Of a DNA stretch of 64,000 bases, positions 44,434-53,532 are shown piece by piece. The DNA lies in the NCBI GenBank assembly GCA_943789105.1, contig CALSSW010000005.1:124001-188000 (forward strand), written 5' to 3'. The notes below the pieces were generated by a model. That model made no database searches, was not told the DNA's origin, and worked only from the letters and a program-made list of their open reading frames with translations. The stretch is from an uncultured Ulvibacter sp. (lineage in GTDB: Bacteria > Bacteroidota > Bacteroidia > Flavobacteriales > Flavobacteriaceae). The translations under genes and the position numbers were made by a program. Each line of letters starts with the position of its first letter. Position 1 is the stretch's first letter.

Positions 44434-45243
44434 CTAATCATTAAAGGAGATAATTTCTATCTCCACGCGCCTGTCATTGGTGCTTCTTTTGCCAAGTGGT
44501 TGCCTAAAGGCCATGCCTTTATAACTCATTCTGTTTTTGTTAATCCCTTTTTTAATAAGGTAATTGTAAACGTATTGAGCCCTTGCCTCACTTAAGTTTT
44601 TCTTTCCTGTTCTTAGATTTATAAAATCTATTCCTGGGTTATCAGGGTCTCCGCAACAAATATGCCCCAGCAGTTTAAAAGTCATGTTTGGGTATTGTTG
44701 TAAAAAAGTAAGAAGTTTTTTCAGAGATTTTTTACTCTCATTTAACATGATATCTCTGTCTTGATAAAATCTAATTCCTTCAATTGTAATTTTATCTCCC
44801 GCTCTAAATACTTTTGCGTATTCTGGCGCAATGTCTCTTTGAGTTGGTTTTAATACAATCTCTCCGGCTACTTTTACATGGTATTTTTTTTGGTGAATAA
44901 AAATATCTACACGTCTGTTCGTTTTTGAATCACTATCCAACTCACCATACCCCTGAGATGAAATAATGGTAAACTCACGCAAGTTTTTGGTCACATTTGC
45001 AGCTCTGCTTTTAGAGAGGGTTAAGTTGTAGTCCTCTGCTCCAACTGTGTTGGTGTAGCCTTTGATATGGACGTCCAAATCGTCTTTGTTATGTATTTTT
45101 TTTATGCTATCGAGAATAAAAATATGCGCTTGTGTAAGCTGTGATTTGTCATTTTCAAAATACAATGAAAATTCCATCTGATCCTCTTGGCCCCACAAAA
45201 AAGAAGCGAAAAATACACATATATATGAAAGTAAAAGTTTCAT
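44434..45243 (-). CDS. Exported protein with two OmpA-like domains
   Basis: A 269-residue protein with a signal peptide (1-18) and two OmpA C-terminal-like, peptidoglycan-binding folds in tandem: the first (about 22-120) with HIKGYTNTVGAEDYNLTLSK and GYGELDSDSKTNRRVDI, the second (about 150-265) with LLGHICCGDPDN, LSEARAQYVYNYL and TNDRRVEIEI. Both keep the Asp and Arg expected to bind diaminopimelate. There is no outer-membrane barrel. The second domain has a CC pair (ICCGDP), unusual in this family. Probably a periplasmic wall-binding protein. Confidence 0.85.
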   Translation of the reverse strand: MKLLLSYICVFFASFLWGQEDQMEFSLYFENDKSQLTQAHIFILDSIKKIHNKDDLDVHIKGYTNTVGAEDYNLTLSKSRAANVTKNLREFTIISSQGYGELDSDSKTNRRVDIFIHQKKYHVKVAGEIVLKPTQRDIAPEYAKVFRAGDKITIEGIRFYQDRDIMLNESKKSLKKLLTFLQQYPNMTFKLLGHICCGDPDNPGIDFINLRTGKKNLSEARAQYVYNYLIKKGINKNRMSYKGMAFRQPLGKRSTNDRRVEIEIISFND

Positions 45244-45367
45244 AAGCAGTAATTAACAAGATCTAAATGTACTAAAATCTCTAGACTTGCTGTCCTTGAA
45301 ATATAATTCTATGAGTCTTAGTGCCCTTTAAAAGGTAATTTTTTTACACAAGTTAAGGAGTCTGTTT

Positions 45368-45838
45368 TTAAGACAAATGACTCAAATCTATTTCATTAAT
45401 TTCTTTACCAGTTGAGAGTGTTATTAGGCTTTGAACGTTTCCTAAATAGGGCAGTAGGGTGAGTTTTGTGATTATAAAAGTTTCGTAGGCCTCTATATCC
45501 TCTACGATTAATTTAAGCAGGTAGTCAAAGGTGCCACTAACCCTATGGCACTCTACAACTTCTGGAAAATCATTTACTTTTTTAACAAATTTCTCTAAAT
45601 AGCTGCGCGTGTGCCCTTGTAGTGTTATAGCAACAAAAACAGTTTGCTTAAGCCCTAGTTTTTTTTGATTTAACCTGGCAGAATATCCTTTTATGTACCC
45701 TTCACGCTCAAGTTTTTTAATGCGTTCAAAAACAGGAGTTGTAGATCTATTTAAGTCCTCAGCGAGACTTTTTACGGTTCTATTAGAGTCTTTTTGTAGT
45801 GCCTTTAAGATGGCAACATCTGTTGTGTCAAGTTTCAT
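45368..45838 (-). CDS. Lrp/AsnC-family transcriptional regulator
   Basis: 156 residues: N-terminal winged helix (DVAILKALQKDSNRTVKSLA, about 6-50) and C-terminal RAM effector domain (about 65-150, HRVSGTFDYLLKLIVED). It is divergent from the E2 gene of a branched-chain 2-oxoacid dehydrogenase across 163 bases, as bkdR is from bkd in Pseudomonas. It may therefore sense branched-chain amino acids and activate that operon; this is inference. Confidence 0.92.
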   Translation of the reverse strand: MKLDTTDVAILKALQKDSNRTVKSLAEDLNRSTTPVFERIKKLEREGYIKGYSARLNQKKLGLKQTVFVAITLQGHTRSYLEKFVKKVNDFPEVVECHRVSGTFDYLLKLIVEDIEAYETFIITKLTLLPYLGNVQSLITLSTGKEINEIDLSHLS

Positions 45839-45864
45839 TTGCTGTTTATTCGGTTAAATCACTT

Positions 45865-45872
45865 CAAAAATA
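45865..45872 (-). promoter_or_regulatory. -7 box of the Lrp gene
   Basis: The minus strand reads TATTTTTG (TAnnTTTG), 26 bases before the ATG. The rest of the spacer to 46001 is very AT-rich with several GTAAT-type motifs, possible Lrp sites but none clear. Confidence 0.45.
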
Positions 45873-46001
45873 GAATAAATAATATGTTTTTTGTAATATT
45901 TAAGAATAAAAGGCTAAATATATACTTTAAGGCAGGTAATACATATTTTTTATGTTGTAATTTTTATATTTTTATTGACTATATAAAAGATAGAGGTTGT
46001 T

Positions 46002-47279
46002 ATGACTGAAACTACATTCAATATGCCCAAAATGGGCGAAAGTATTACCCAGGGTACCATACTTAATTGGTTGGTGAAGGAGGGTGCCTCTTTCCAAGAA
46101 GGTGATATTCTTGTTGAAATTGCCACAGATAAGGTAGATAACGAAGTGCCTGCTCCAGGCTCTGGAGTGATGATTTCTCACCAGGCTGTTGTGAATGATA
46201 TTGTTCAAGTAGGACAAACCATTGCTTTGTTGTCATTATCTAATGAAGTAGTTACTGCTAAAACCCTTCCAGAAAACCCTCCCCAGAAAGATGTAATTAA
46301 AAGTGGTAAAACCACTACAAAACCTTTAGCTATTAAAGGCATTTTAAAGGTAAACGACAACGTTTTTATTTCTCCCCTTGTAGATAGTATGGCTAGAAAG
46401 CATCATATTAGCTACCAAGAGCTAGCCTGTATTGCAGGTAGCGGCCAAGATGGGCGTTTGCGTAAAACAGATATTACAAGTTATATAGAAGCGGGGAGGC
46501 CTTTTCAGTTTGGGCAATTAGAAAGCAAGAATCAGGGGTACAGCATCCCGGATTTAAAGTTTGATAAAGGTAGTGGTAAGATCGTACCCATGGACCGCAT
46601 GCGAGAAATGATTGCAGACCATATGGTGTATAGTAAGCATACCTCTCCACACGTAACGGCTTATGTTGAGGCAGATCTAACTAATATGGTTGCTTGGCGA
46701 AATGCAAATAAGGCATTATTTCTAAAAACCTATAAAGAGAAGCTAACCTTTACACCGCTATTTATTGAGGCAGTCGCAAATGCTATTAAGGATTTTCCGA
46801 TGATAAATGCATCCCTTGACGGAAAAAATATTATTGTAAAGCAGGATATAAATATTGGAATAGCAACAGCGCTCTCCTCTGGAAATTTAATTGTTCCAGT
46901 TGTTAAAAATGCAGATAAAAAAGACTTTAAAACCCTTGCTAGCGCTGTAAACGAGCTGGCACAAAAGTCTCGTTCTGGAAATTTAAAGGCAGATGATATC
47001 AAAGGTGGTAGCTTTACCATTAGTAATGTAGGAACCTTTGGCAGTTTGATGGGAACCCCAATTATTAACCAGCCAGAAGCAGCTATTTTAGCGACAGGAA
47101 TTATAAAAAAACGCGCCGAGGTAATAGAGAAACCTCAGGGTGACACTATTGAAATACGTAGCATGATGTATCTGTCTCTGTCTTTTGATCACAGAATTGT
47201 AGATGGGCATCTTGCAGGTTCTTTTTTAAAGCGTATTGCCGACAACATGGAAAAATTTGATATAAACCGCTCTTTTTAG
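46002..47279 (+). CDS. Branched-chain 2-oxoacid dehydrogenase E2 (dihydrolipoamide acyltransferase)
   Basis: Core acyltransferase of a 2-oxoacid dehydrogenase complex. 425 residues: lipoyl domain (1-78) with the lipoylated K44 in ATDKVDNEV, a subunit-binding domain (about 124-160, ISPLVDSMARKHHIS ... GRLRKTDI), and a catalytic domain (about 190-425) with the HxxxDG motif in SFDHRIVDGH. The single lipoyl domain and adjacent fused E1 point to the branched-chain complex rather than pyruvate or oxoglutarate; substrate is inferred. Confidence 0.92.
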   Translation: MTETTFNMPKMGESITQGTILNWLVKEGASFQEGDILVEIATDKVDNEVPAPGSGVMISHQAVVNDIVQVGQTIALLSLSNEVVTAKTLPENPPQKDVIKSGKTTTKPLAIKGILKVNDNVFISPLVDSMARKHHISYQELACIAGSGQDGRLRKTDITSYIEAGRPFQFGQLESKNQGYSIPDLKFDKGSGKIVPMDRMREMIADHMVYSKHTSPHVTAYVEADLTNMVAWRNANKALFLKTYKEKLTFTPLFIEAVANAIKDFPMINASLDGKNIIVKQDINIGIATALSSGNLIVPVVKNADKKDFKTLASAVNELAQKSRSGNLKADDIKGGSFTISNVGTFGSLMGTPIINQPEAAILATGIIKKRAEVIEKPQGDTIEIRSMMYLSLSFDHRIVDGHLAGSFLKRIADNMEKFDINRSF

Positions 47280-47349
47280 ATCATTCGGTCAAGCCTGGGT
47301 TGCGCCCTTATAAAAATACACAGTGTAACATATTTTTGAATAGTATAGC

Positions 47350-49407
47350 ATGAAAATCACCAAAGAATTAATCTTAGAAGCCTTTAAAAACCTGGTCACT
47401 GCTAAGGCAATGACCCAGGAGTTTGAAGATAATTTTAAAGTTGTTTCTAAGTATGTACATGCTACCTCTCGTGGTCATGAAGTGATACAAACAGCTCTTG
47501 GTATGCAGTTATTGCCCCAAGATTATTTGTTTCCATACTACCGTGATGATGCGATGCTACTCTCTATAGGTATTACTCCTTATGAGTTAATGTTACAAGT
47601 ATTGGCAAAAAAAGACGATCCATTCTCTGGGGGTAGAACCTACTACTCTCATCCTAGTTTAAGAGATGAAGACAAGCCTAAAATACCACATCAAAGTAGT
47701 GCCACTGGCATGCAAGCGATACCAGCTACTGGAGTAGCGATGGGTTTTTGGTATAAAGAGGCAGAGAAGCTTTCTAGCTATAAACCACAAGACGCCCCAG
47801 TGGTAGTTTGCTCTTTAGGAGATGCAAGTGTAACAGAGGGTGAAATTGCGGAAGCCTTCCAGATGGCTGCTTTAAAACAATTGCCTATTTTGTATTTAGT
47901 GCAAGATAATGGCTGGGATATTTCTGCCAATGCTGCAGAAACTAGAGCTCAAAATGCTGCTCAGTACGCTGCAGGATTTCATGGTCTAGAGGCCATCTCC
48001 ATAGACGGAACAGATTTTGAGCAAAGTTACAACACAATCAAAGAGGTGCTTGAGAAAATTAGAACCCAGCGACGCCCTTTTTTAGTACATGCCAAGGTTC
48101 CTCTATTAAATCACCACACCTCTGGTGTGCGCATGGAGTTTTACAGAGATGATTTAGAGCAGGCAAGATCTGAGGATCCGTATCCTAAAATGCTTGCGCT
48201 ACTGCTGCAGCAGGGTGCCACTAAGACCGAAATACAAACTATAGAATCTGATATTGAGAGCCGCGTAAAACAGGCTCTAAGCAGCGCGCTAGCCGCTGAA
48301 GATCCTTCTGCTGAAGATTTATTTACCCATGATTTTGCGCCAACACCAATAACACAAGAAGTAGGGGAGCGCACCCCAAAAGGAGCAGATAAAGTGGTGA
48401 TGGTAGATTGCGCATTGTTTGCCATTGAAGAACTAATGGCAAAGCATCCAGAGTGTTTGCTGTATGGGCAAGATGTTGGAGGAAGACTTGGTGGTGTGTT
48501 TAGAGAAGCCGCAACCTTAGCCCAAAAATTTGGTGATAACAGGGTATTTAATACAGCCATCCAAGAAGCCTTTATTGTGGGGTCTACCGTGGGGATGAGC
48601 GCTGTTGGCCTAAAGCCAATTGTTGAGGTGCAATTTGCAGATTATTTGTGGCCAGGGCTTAATCAATTATTTACAGAAGTGTCACGAAGTTGTTATCTCT
48701 CTAATGGAAAATGGCCTGTGTCAATGATACTCAGAGTGCCTATTGGCGCCTATGGTAGTGGCGGCCCGTATCACTCCTCTTCTATGGAGAGTGTGGTAAG
48801 TAATATAAGAGGATTAAAAATAGCCTACCCTAGCAATGGGGCAGATTTAAAAGGGCTTATAAAAGCAGCATATTACGATCCAAATCCTGTGGTTATTTTT
48901 GAGCACAAAGGCTTGTATTGGTCTAAAGTGCCAGGAACAAAAGGGGCAACAAGTGTAGAGCCTAGCGAAGATTACATGCTTCCCTTTGGGAAGGCTTGGG
49001 TACTGCAAGAAATATGGAAAAAAGAGCAAGATGAAACCTTGTCAATTATTACCTATGGTATGGGAGTGCACTGGGCAATAAATGCTACTGCAGCCCTTGG
49101 CCTTGAGGATGTAGTAGAGATTGTAGATCTGCGCACGCTACATCCTCTAGATTACGATACTGTTTTTGCCTCTGTAAATAAATGCGGTAAGTGTTTGGTG
49201 GTTACAGAAGAGCCAAGTGAAAATAGTTTTAGTAGAGCTTTGCAAGGGCGTATTCAGGAAGAATGTTTTCAGTCTTTGGATGGGCCAGTAATGATCATTG
49301 GCTCTGAGAATATGCCAGCCATACCACTCAATAGCGTATTAGAGCAAACCATGATACCCTCTACAGAAAAAGTAAAAGAAAAAATTATTGAAATTTTAAA
49401 CTATTAA
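47350..49407 (+). CDS. Branched-chain 2-oxoacid dehydrogenase E1, alpha and beta subunits fused
   Basis: Thiamine-diphosphate decarboxylase step of the complex. One 685-residue chain holds the alpha part (about 1-330; TPP motif GDASVTEGEIAEAFQMA ... QDNGWDI) and the beta part (about 345-685; YGQDVGGRLGGVFREA, FNTAIQEAFIVG, FADYLWPGLNQL, VDLRTLHPLD). This fusion is common in Bacteroidota. It follows E2 by 70 bases. The E3 partner is not in the window. Together with E2 it degrades the 2-oxoacids of Val, Leu and Ile and feeds branched fatty acid synthesis. Confidence 0.92.
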   Translation: MKITKELILEAFKNLVTAKAMTQEFEDNFKVVSKYVHATSRGHEVIQTALGMQLLPQDYLFPYYRDDAMLLSIGITPYELMLQVLAKKDDPFSGGRTYYSHPSLRDEDKPKIPHQSSATGMQAIPATGVAMGFWYKEAEKLSSYKPQDAPVVVCSLGDASVTEGEIAEAFQMAALKQLPILYLVQDNGWDISANAAETRAQNAAQYAAGFHGLEAISIDGTDFEQSYNTIKEVLEKIRTQRRPFLVHAKVPLLNHHTSGVRMEFYRDDLEQARSEDPYPKMLALLLQQGATKTEIQTIESDIESRVKQALSSALAAEDPSAEDLFTHDFAPTPITQEVGERTPKGADKVVMVDCALFAIEELMAKHPECLLYGQDVGGRLGGVFREAATLAQKFGDNRVFNTAIQEAFIVGSTVGMSAVGLKPIVEVQFADYLWPGLNQLFTEVSRSCYLSNGKWPVSMILRVPIGAYGSGGPYHSSSMESVVSNIRGLKIAYPSNGADLKGLIKAAYYDPNPVVIFEHKGLYWSKVPGTKGATSVEPSEDYMLPFGKAWVLQEIWKKEQDETLSIITYGMGVHWAINATAALGLEDVVEIVDLRTLHPLDYDTVFASVNKCGKCLVVTEEPSENSFSRALQGRIQEECFQSLDGPVMIIGSENMPAIPLNSVLEQTMIPSTEKVKEKIIEILNY

Positions 49408-49434
49408 AAAAATTGCCCTAAAGGTATATTCAGG

Positions 49435-50241
49435 TTATTTCTTTCTGTAAGGATCCTCCTCACTACTTGTGATTCCTAGGGCCTTATACACAAAATCGAA
49501 AGTAGACAACAGCTCTGGCTGTCCGTCAACAATGGCAATATTGTGCTCAAAATGAGCACTTGGTTTCCCGTCTTGGGTTACAATGGTCCAGCCATCTTTA
49601 AGCTGTTTGATACGGCGTGTACCAAGATTGATCATAGGTTCTATGGCAACGGTCATACCTTCTATAAATTTTTTGCCACGACCCCTGCGGCCATAATTAG
49701 GCATTTCTGGATCTTCGTGCATGGTTTTACCAAGCCCGTGTCCTACCAATTCTCTCACAACGCCATACCCATGACCCTCGCAGTAGTTCTGGATGGCAAA
49801 ACCAACATCGCCAACGCGGTTTCCAGCTTTTAACTCTTTAATACCTATATAGAGGGATTCTTTAGTAACTTGGAGTAATTTTTTTGTTTCTTGAGCTACC
49901 TCACCTACCTCAAAAGTATAGGCATGGTCTCCATAAAAGCCGTGTTTTATTGCGCCACAATCAATACTTACAATATCACCTTCTTTTAGTGGGATGTCTG
50001 TAGGGAGTCCATGAACAATAGCCTCGTTTACACTAGTTAAAAGTGTAGAGGGGCAGTCATACAAGCCTAAAAATCCAGGAACCGCATCTTGCTCGCGTAT
50101 GTAGTCCTCTGCCATGGTGTTGAGTTCATTTGTGGTTACACCAACCTTTACCTCTTTGGCCAGCATTCCTAATGTTCTTGAAACAACTAATGCAGCTTCT
50201 CTCATTAGTGCTATTTCTTCTCTAGATTTTGTAATAATCAT
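49435..50241 (-). CDS. map: Type I methionine aminopeptidase
   Basis: Removes the initiator methionine. 268 residues with all metal ligands: Asp in VSIDCGA, Asp in GDHAYTF, His in GHGLGKTMHEDP, Glu in VAIEPMI and Glu in HFEHNIAI; substrate His in NEAIVHGLP. It is the short type I form without zinc-finger extension. It is convergent with the E1 gene. Confidence 0.95.
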   Translation of the reverse strand: MIITKSREEIALMREAALVVSRTLGMLAKEVKVGVTTNELNTMAEDYIREQDAVPGFLGLYDCPSTLLTSVNEAIVHGLPTDIPLKEGDIVSIDCGAIKHGFYGDHAYTFEVGEVAQETKKLLQVTKESLYIGIKELKAGNRVGDVGFAIQNYCEGHGYGVVRELVGHGLGKTMHEDPEMPNYGRRGRGKKFIEGMTVAIEPMINLGTRRIKQLKDGWTIVTQDGKPSAHFEHNIAIVDGQPELLSTFDFVYKALGITSSEEDPYRKK

Positions 50242-50353
50242 AGTACCTGTTAAAAGTTAAACCAACCTTTTTTCTTGCTTGGCTTTTGTGGGCTTGGTTT
50301 CCCAATAATTTCCTATTAAATTTCTCACTAGCTTTTCATACCTCCAGAGTTTA

Positions 50354-50956
50354 TTATTCTGCGTATGCTGGCATGTATGCTTTATTTGAAACAATGGTAA
50401 GGATATCTTCTTCAAGGGTTGCTGTTTGAACATATTCAACAAAACGACCTATTTCTTGTTCTTGCTTGTAAAAAATAAAAGTAGGCACATAGGCAATATT
50501 AAGCTCTTTTTCATAGCCCTTCGGGGTATCTTTATCATGAGAAACAGCGACCATCTCTATGCGCTCCTCATTGATGCCAATACTCTTTAGTATTTTGTAA
50601 AAATGCGGAACTTCACGCTGGCTATCCTCACACCAAGTGCCCATAAAGGCTTTGATGTACACGCCTGTAAGCTCTTTTTTAAGCTCAATTAATGTAATGG
50701 AGTCTGGGGTATAGGCTTTGAAATTTTCAGACATCCAAGGAAATAAACTATCATTTTTAAAATCTGTGTAGCGCACCTTTCCAAGTAGCATTTTTTCACC
50801 CTCATTTTCTGGGTCTGCTACAAGTTTATCGCTAATGTAGTTTTCTTGGCTATTTTCTGCAACAGTTTGCTGCCCCTGTTTTACTGGGTCTTTACATGAG
50901 AATAGGCTCAAACAAGCAAAGGCTATCAGTATTGTTTTTGTGTTTAAATAGTTCAT
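50354..50956 (-). CDS. Thioredoxin-like lipoprotein with CxxS site
   Basis: A 200-residue lipoprotein (lipobox LFSC, C21) with a thioredoxin fold. The active-site segment MGTWCEDSQREVPHF has C109 but Ser at the second position (CxxS), and the cis-Pro region AYVPTFIFYKQ is kept. This suits a monothiol reductase, isomerase or a structural role rather than a classical dithiol reductase. It lies 13 bases after gpmI, on the same strand. Confidence 0.85.
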   Translation of the reverse strand: MNYLNTKTILIAFACLSLFSCKDPVKQGQQTVAENSQENYISDKLVADPENEGEKMLLGKVRYTDFKNDSLFPWMSENFKAYTPDSITLIELKKELTGVYIKAFMGTWCEDSQREVPHFYKILKSIGINEERIEMVAVSHDKDTPKGYEKELNIAYVPTFIFYKQEQEIGRFVEYVQTATLEEDILTIVSNKAYMPAYAE

Positions 50957-50969
50957 CTTTAAGAATTTT

Positions 50970-52484
50970 TTATACTAATGATTTTTGTGTCATCTGCTTT
51001 GGCTGGGCAACGCCCATGATGTGCAGTATTGTAGGTGCTATATCTCCTAGAACACCGTCATCTACATTTTTTATCTCTGGATCTACCACAATAAGAGGTA
51101 CAGGGTTTATGGTGTGGGCCGTATTTGGTGAGCCATCTGGATTGCACATGGTCTCGCTATTACCGTGATCTGCGATGATAATGGTCGTATATCCATGAGC
51201 AAGAGCCGCTTCTGTAATTTTTTTGGCGCAAGCATCTACCACCTCACAGGCTTTTGTGGCAGCCTTTAAATCTCCTGTGTGGCCAACCATATCAGGATTA
51301 GCAAAATTCAAACAAATAAAATCTGCAGATGCTGCCTTGATTTCTGGAACTATGCTGTCTGTAATTTCATAGGCGCTCATTTGGGGTTTTAAATCATAGG
51401 TAGCAACCTTTGGTGAGGGACATAAGATTCTTTTTTCACCGGTAAAAGGAGCTTCCCTTCCTCCATTAAAGAAGAAAGTTACATGAGGGTATTTTTCTGT
51501 CTCGGCAATGCGTATTTGGGTTTTGTTTTTTTTTTCTAATACTTCTCCAAGGGTTTGGGTGATATTTTCTTTGTTGTAAATTACCTCTATATCTTTAAAA
51601 GAAGCATCATAATTTGTGAGGGTTACAAAATGTAAAGGCAGTTTTTTCATGCCGTACTCCTCAAAATCTTGCTGGCTTAATACTTGGGTAAGTTGCCTGG
51701 TGCGGTCTGTCCTAAAATTAAAGAAAATAACAACATCGTCTTTTTTGATAGTTGCAACAGGTGCATTGTCTTTGGTTACTACAAGAGGCTCCATAAACTC
51801 ATCTGTAACTCCTGCTTGGTAGCTTTTTTCCATGCTCTTTGAAATGTTACTGGTTGGCGTGCCCTTGCCGCTGCACAACAAATCATAGGCTTTTTTTACA
51901 CGCTCCCAACGGGTGTCTCTATCCATGGCAAAGTAGCGCCCAATTACACTTGCAATACGCCCGGTTGTTTGTTGCATGTAGTCTTGTAGATGCGCTATGT
52001 GTTGTATGCCAGATTTTGGATCTACATCGCGCCCATCTGTAAAGGCATGCACAAAAACGTTTTCTAATTTTTGATCACTTGCAGCCTTTAAAATTCCTTT
52101 TACATGGTCAAGGTGAGAATGTACCCCGCCATCTGAGACAAGCCCAAGTAAATGAATATTTTTATTATTGGTCTTGGCATAGGCAAAGGCTTTTTGCAAC
52201 ACTTTTTCATCCTTGAGAGTGTCTTGTGTGACTGCCAAATTAATTTTTGCCAAATCTTGATATACAATTCTACCAGCGCCGAGGTTCATGTGTCCTACCT
52301 CGCTGTTGCCCATTTGCCCATCAGGAAGGCCAACATGCGCTCCGTGTGTTAATAGATTTGCGTGGGCATATTTTTTTACTGCAGCATCCATAAAGGGAGT
52401 TTCTGCCTTTGCCGGGGCAGAGATGCTAGGATCTTGTGTGTTACCCCATCCATCTAGGATAAGTAATATAACTTTTTTATTCAT
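50970..52484 (-). CDS. gpmI: 2,3-bisphosphoglycerate-independent phosphoglycerate mutase
   Basis: Interconverts 3- and 2-phosphoglycerate in glycolysis, cofactor-independent form. 504 residues with D11 in LILDGWG, phosphoserine S61 in QMGNSEVGHMNLGAGR, HAFTDGRDV, and the metal-binding NFANPDMVGHTG and IIIADHGNSE near the end. Alkaline phosphatase superfamily. Confidence 0.96.
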   Translation of the reverse strand: MNKKVILLILDGWGNTQDPSISAPAKAETPFMDAAVKKYAHANLLTHGAHVGLPDGQMGNSEVGHMNLGAGRIVYQDLAKINLAVTQDTLKDEKVLQKAFAYAKTNNKNIHLLGLVSDGGVHSHLDHVKGILKAASDQKLENVFVHAFTDGRDVDPKSGIQHIAHLQDYMQQTTGRIASVIGRYFAMDRDTRWERVKKAYDLLCSGKGTPTSNISKSMEKSYQAGVTDEFMEPLVVTKDNAPVATIKKDDVVIFFNFRTDRTRQLTQVLSQQDFEEYGMKKLPLHFVTLTNYDASFKDIEVIYNKENITQTLGEVLEKKNKTQIRIAETEKYPHVTFFFNGGREAPFTGEKRILCPSPKVATYDLKPQMSAYEITDSIVPEIKAASADFICLNFANPDMVGHTGDLKAATKACEVVDACAKKITEAALAHGYTTIIIADHGNSETMCNPDGSPNTAHTINPVPLIVVDPEIKNVDDGVLGDIAPTILHIMGVAQPKQMTQKSLV

Positions 52485-52585
52485 GGTGTAAAGATAGGGA
52501 GTAATTAACGATTACAAAACCGCAAGGAGCCTAAACAGGTTTTAAGTTACGTGGTTTGTTGAGGTGCGTTTTCTTGACAATATTT

Positions 52586-52705
52586 TCACCAAACTTTTTT
52601 ATGATTTCTTGCTGCTAAAGTATCAGGAGTTAAATCACCATTCAAAGAAGGATGCCATTGCTTAGCAACTTCTGGATGAGTTTCGGTAAGTGATTTTTTA
52701 GGCAT
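52586..52705 (-). pseudogene. Fragment of a zinc-ribbon (treble-clef) domain gene
   Basis: A 39-codon frame starting at ATG 52705 reads MPKKSLTETHPEVAKQWH, then PSLNGDLTPDTLAARNHKKVW and a TGA. The HPEVAKQWHPSLNGDLTP ... KKVW pattern is that of the repeat in PF14311-type zinc-ribbon proteins, where KVWW and a Cys pair normally follow; here the second Trp codon is TGA and a lone Cys comes soon after. It looks like a remnant of a longer gene. The rest of the 355-base gap 52485-52839 holds only a terminator. Confidence 0.5.
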
Positions 52706-52737
52706 TAAATGGGCTTAAGTTTCTCAAATAGAATGAA

Positions 52738-52770
52738 TAAAAAAGCCCCCATGATTTCATGCGGGCTTGG
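52738..52770 (-). terminator. Intrinsic terminator of the 52840-53391 gene
   Basis: AAGCCCCCATGA pairs with TCATGCGGGCTT with one mismatch and a TT loop; on the minus strand a T run follows. It lies about 75 bases after the stop. Confidence 0.75.
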
Positions 52771-52839
52771 TATTATTGGGAGTTTTTAAATTATCTAAAG
52801 AGTACAAATTTATATTTAATAATTTTTACAAGAAAAAAA

Positions 52840-53391
52840 CTAGTTTGCTGACAATCTATTTATTTCTTCTATAATTATTTTTACTATTTTCTTCTTACTT
52901 TTTCCATATCCAATACTACCTCCTGGTCTCCTGAACTTAACCAAAATAGCTCCATCAGACAAATCAACTATTTGCCCATTGAAACTCATTAATCCGCGAG
53001 TCTCTATATTATAGGTATATGAAAAGCTTAAAGCATAAACCGAAGCTAATTTAGTAACACTTTTTGTTTGAACCTCTACTTTTTGGTTCATATCTGTTTT
53101 GCTTCCGTTTTCAGATATATTTACATCATTAGTTGCCGAAACAGTTTCTCTAGCTAGTTGCGGAGAAATAACTTTCAATTGACTTGAGGAGAACATTAAC
53201 TCTCCTTCGATAAGGTCTCTTAAACCCAATGGGTCTTTACCTGAAGAAAAAACTGTTATCGACGAGTTTGGATTAAAGTCATCTAAAACCATTACTTGAA
53301 TTCCATATTTTAATTTTTTTGATTTTTGAGCATAAGTAGTTGAAGAAAATAAAACTGCAAATAAAACCATAAGAACACTTAAGTTTTTCAT
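52840..53391 (-). CDS. Exported protein of unknown function
   Basis: 183 residues with a clear signal peptide (1-21, ending TYA). The mature part is soluble, Lys-rich at both ends, with SITVFSSGKDPLGLRDLIEGEL, ALSFSYTYNIETRGLMSF and QIVDLSDGAILVKFRRPG. The pattern, a protein that sums a set of terms and reports a change, resembles CsgG-like or lipoprotein-partner proteins only weakly; I do not assign a function. It is monocistronic, with its own -7 box and terminator. Confidence 0.75.
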   Translation of the reverse strand: MKNLSVLMVLFAVLFSSTTYAQKSKKLKYGIQVMVLDDFNPNSSITVFSSGKDPLGLRDLIEGELMFSSSQLKVISPQLARETVSATNDVNISENGSKTDMNQKVEVQTKSVTKLASVYALSFSYTYNIETRGLMSFNGQIVDLSDGAILVKFRRPGGSIGYGKSKKKIVKIIIEEINRLSAN

Positions 53392-53423
53392 AATATTTTT
53401 TTGTTTGTTGTTAGTTATTCACT

Positions 53424-53431
53424 CAAATATA
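53424..53431 (-). promoter_or_regulatory. -7 box of the 52840-53391 gene
   Basis: The minus strand reads TATATTTG (TAnnTTTG), 32 bases before the ATG at 53391. Confidence 0.45.
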
Positions 53432-53481
53432 ATAAACATATATTAATTATGAAAAAAACTACTGTGTACCATAGTTTTAAT

Positions 53482-53515
53482 AAAAAAACCCACATGAATC
53501 AATGATGTGGGTCTG
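53482..53515 (-). terminator. Intrinsic terminator of the VanY-type peptidase gene
   Basis: ACCCACAT pairs with ATGTGGGT around a 9-base loop; on the minus strand seven T follow. It lies about 20 bases after the stop at 53533. Confidence 0.75.
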
Positions 53516-53532
53516 CTTTTGTTGAGTGTTAT

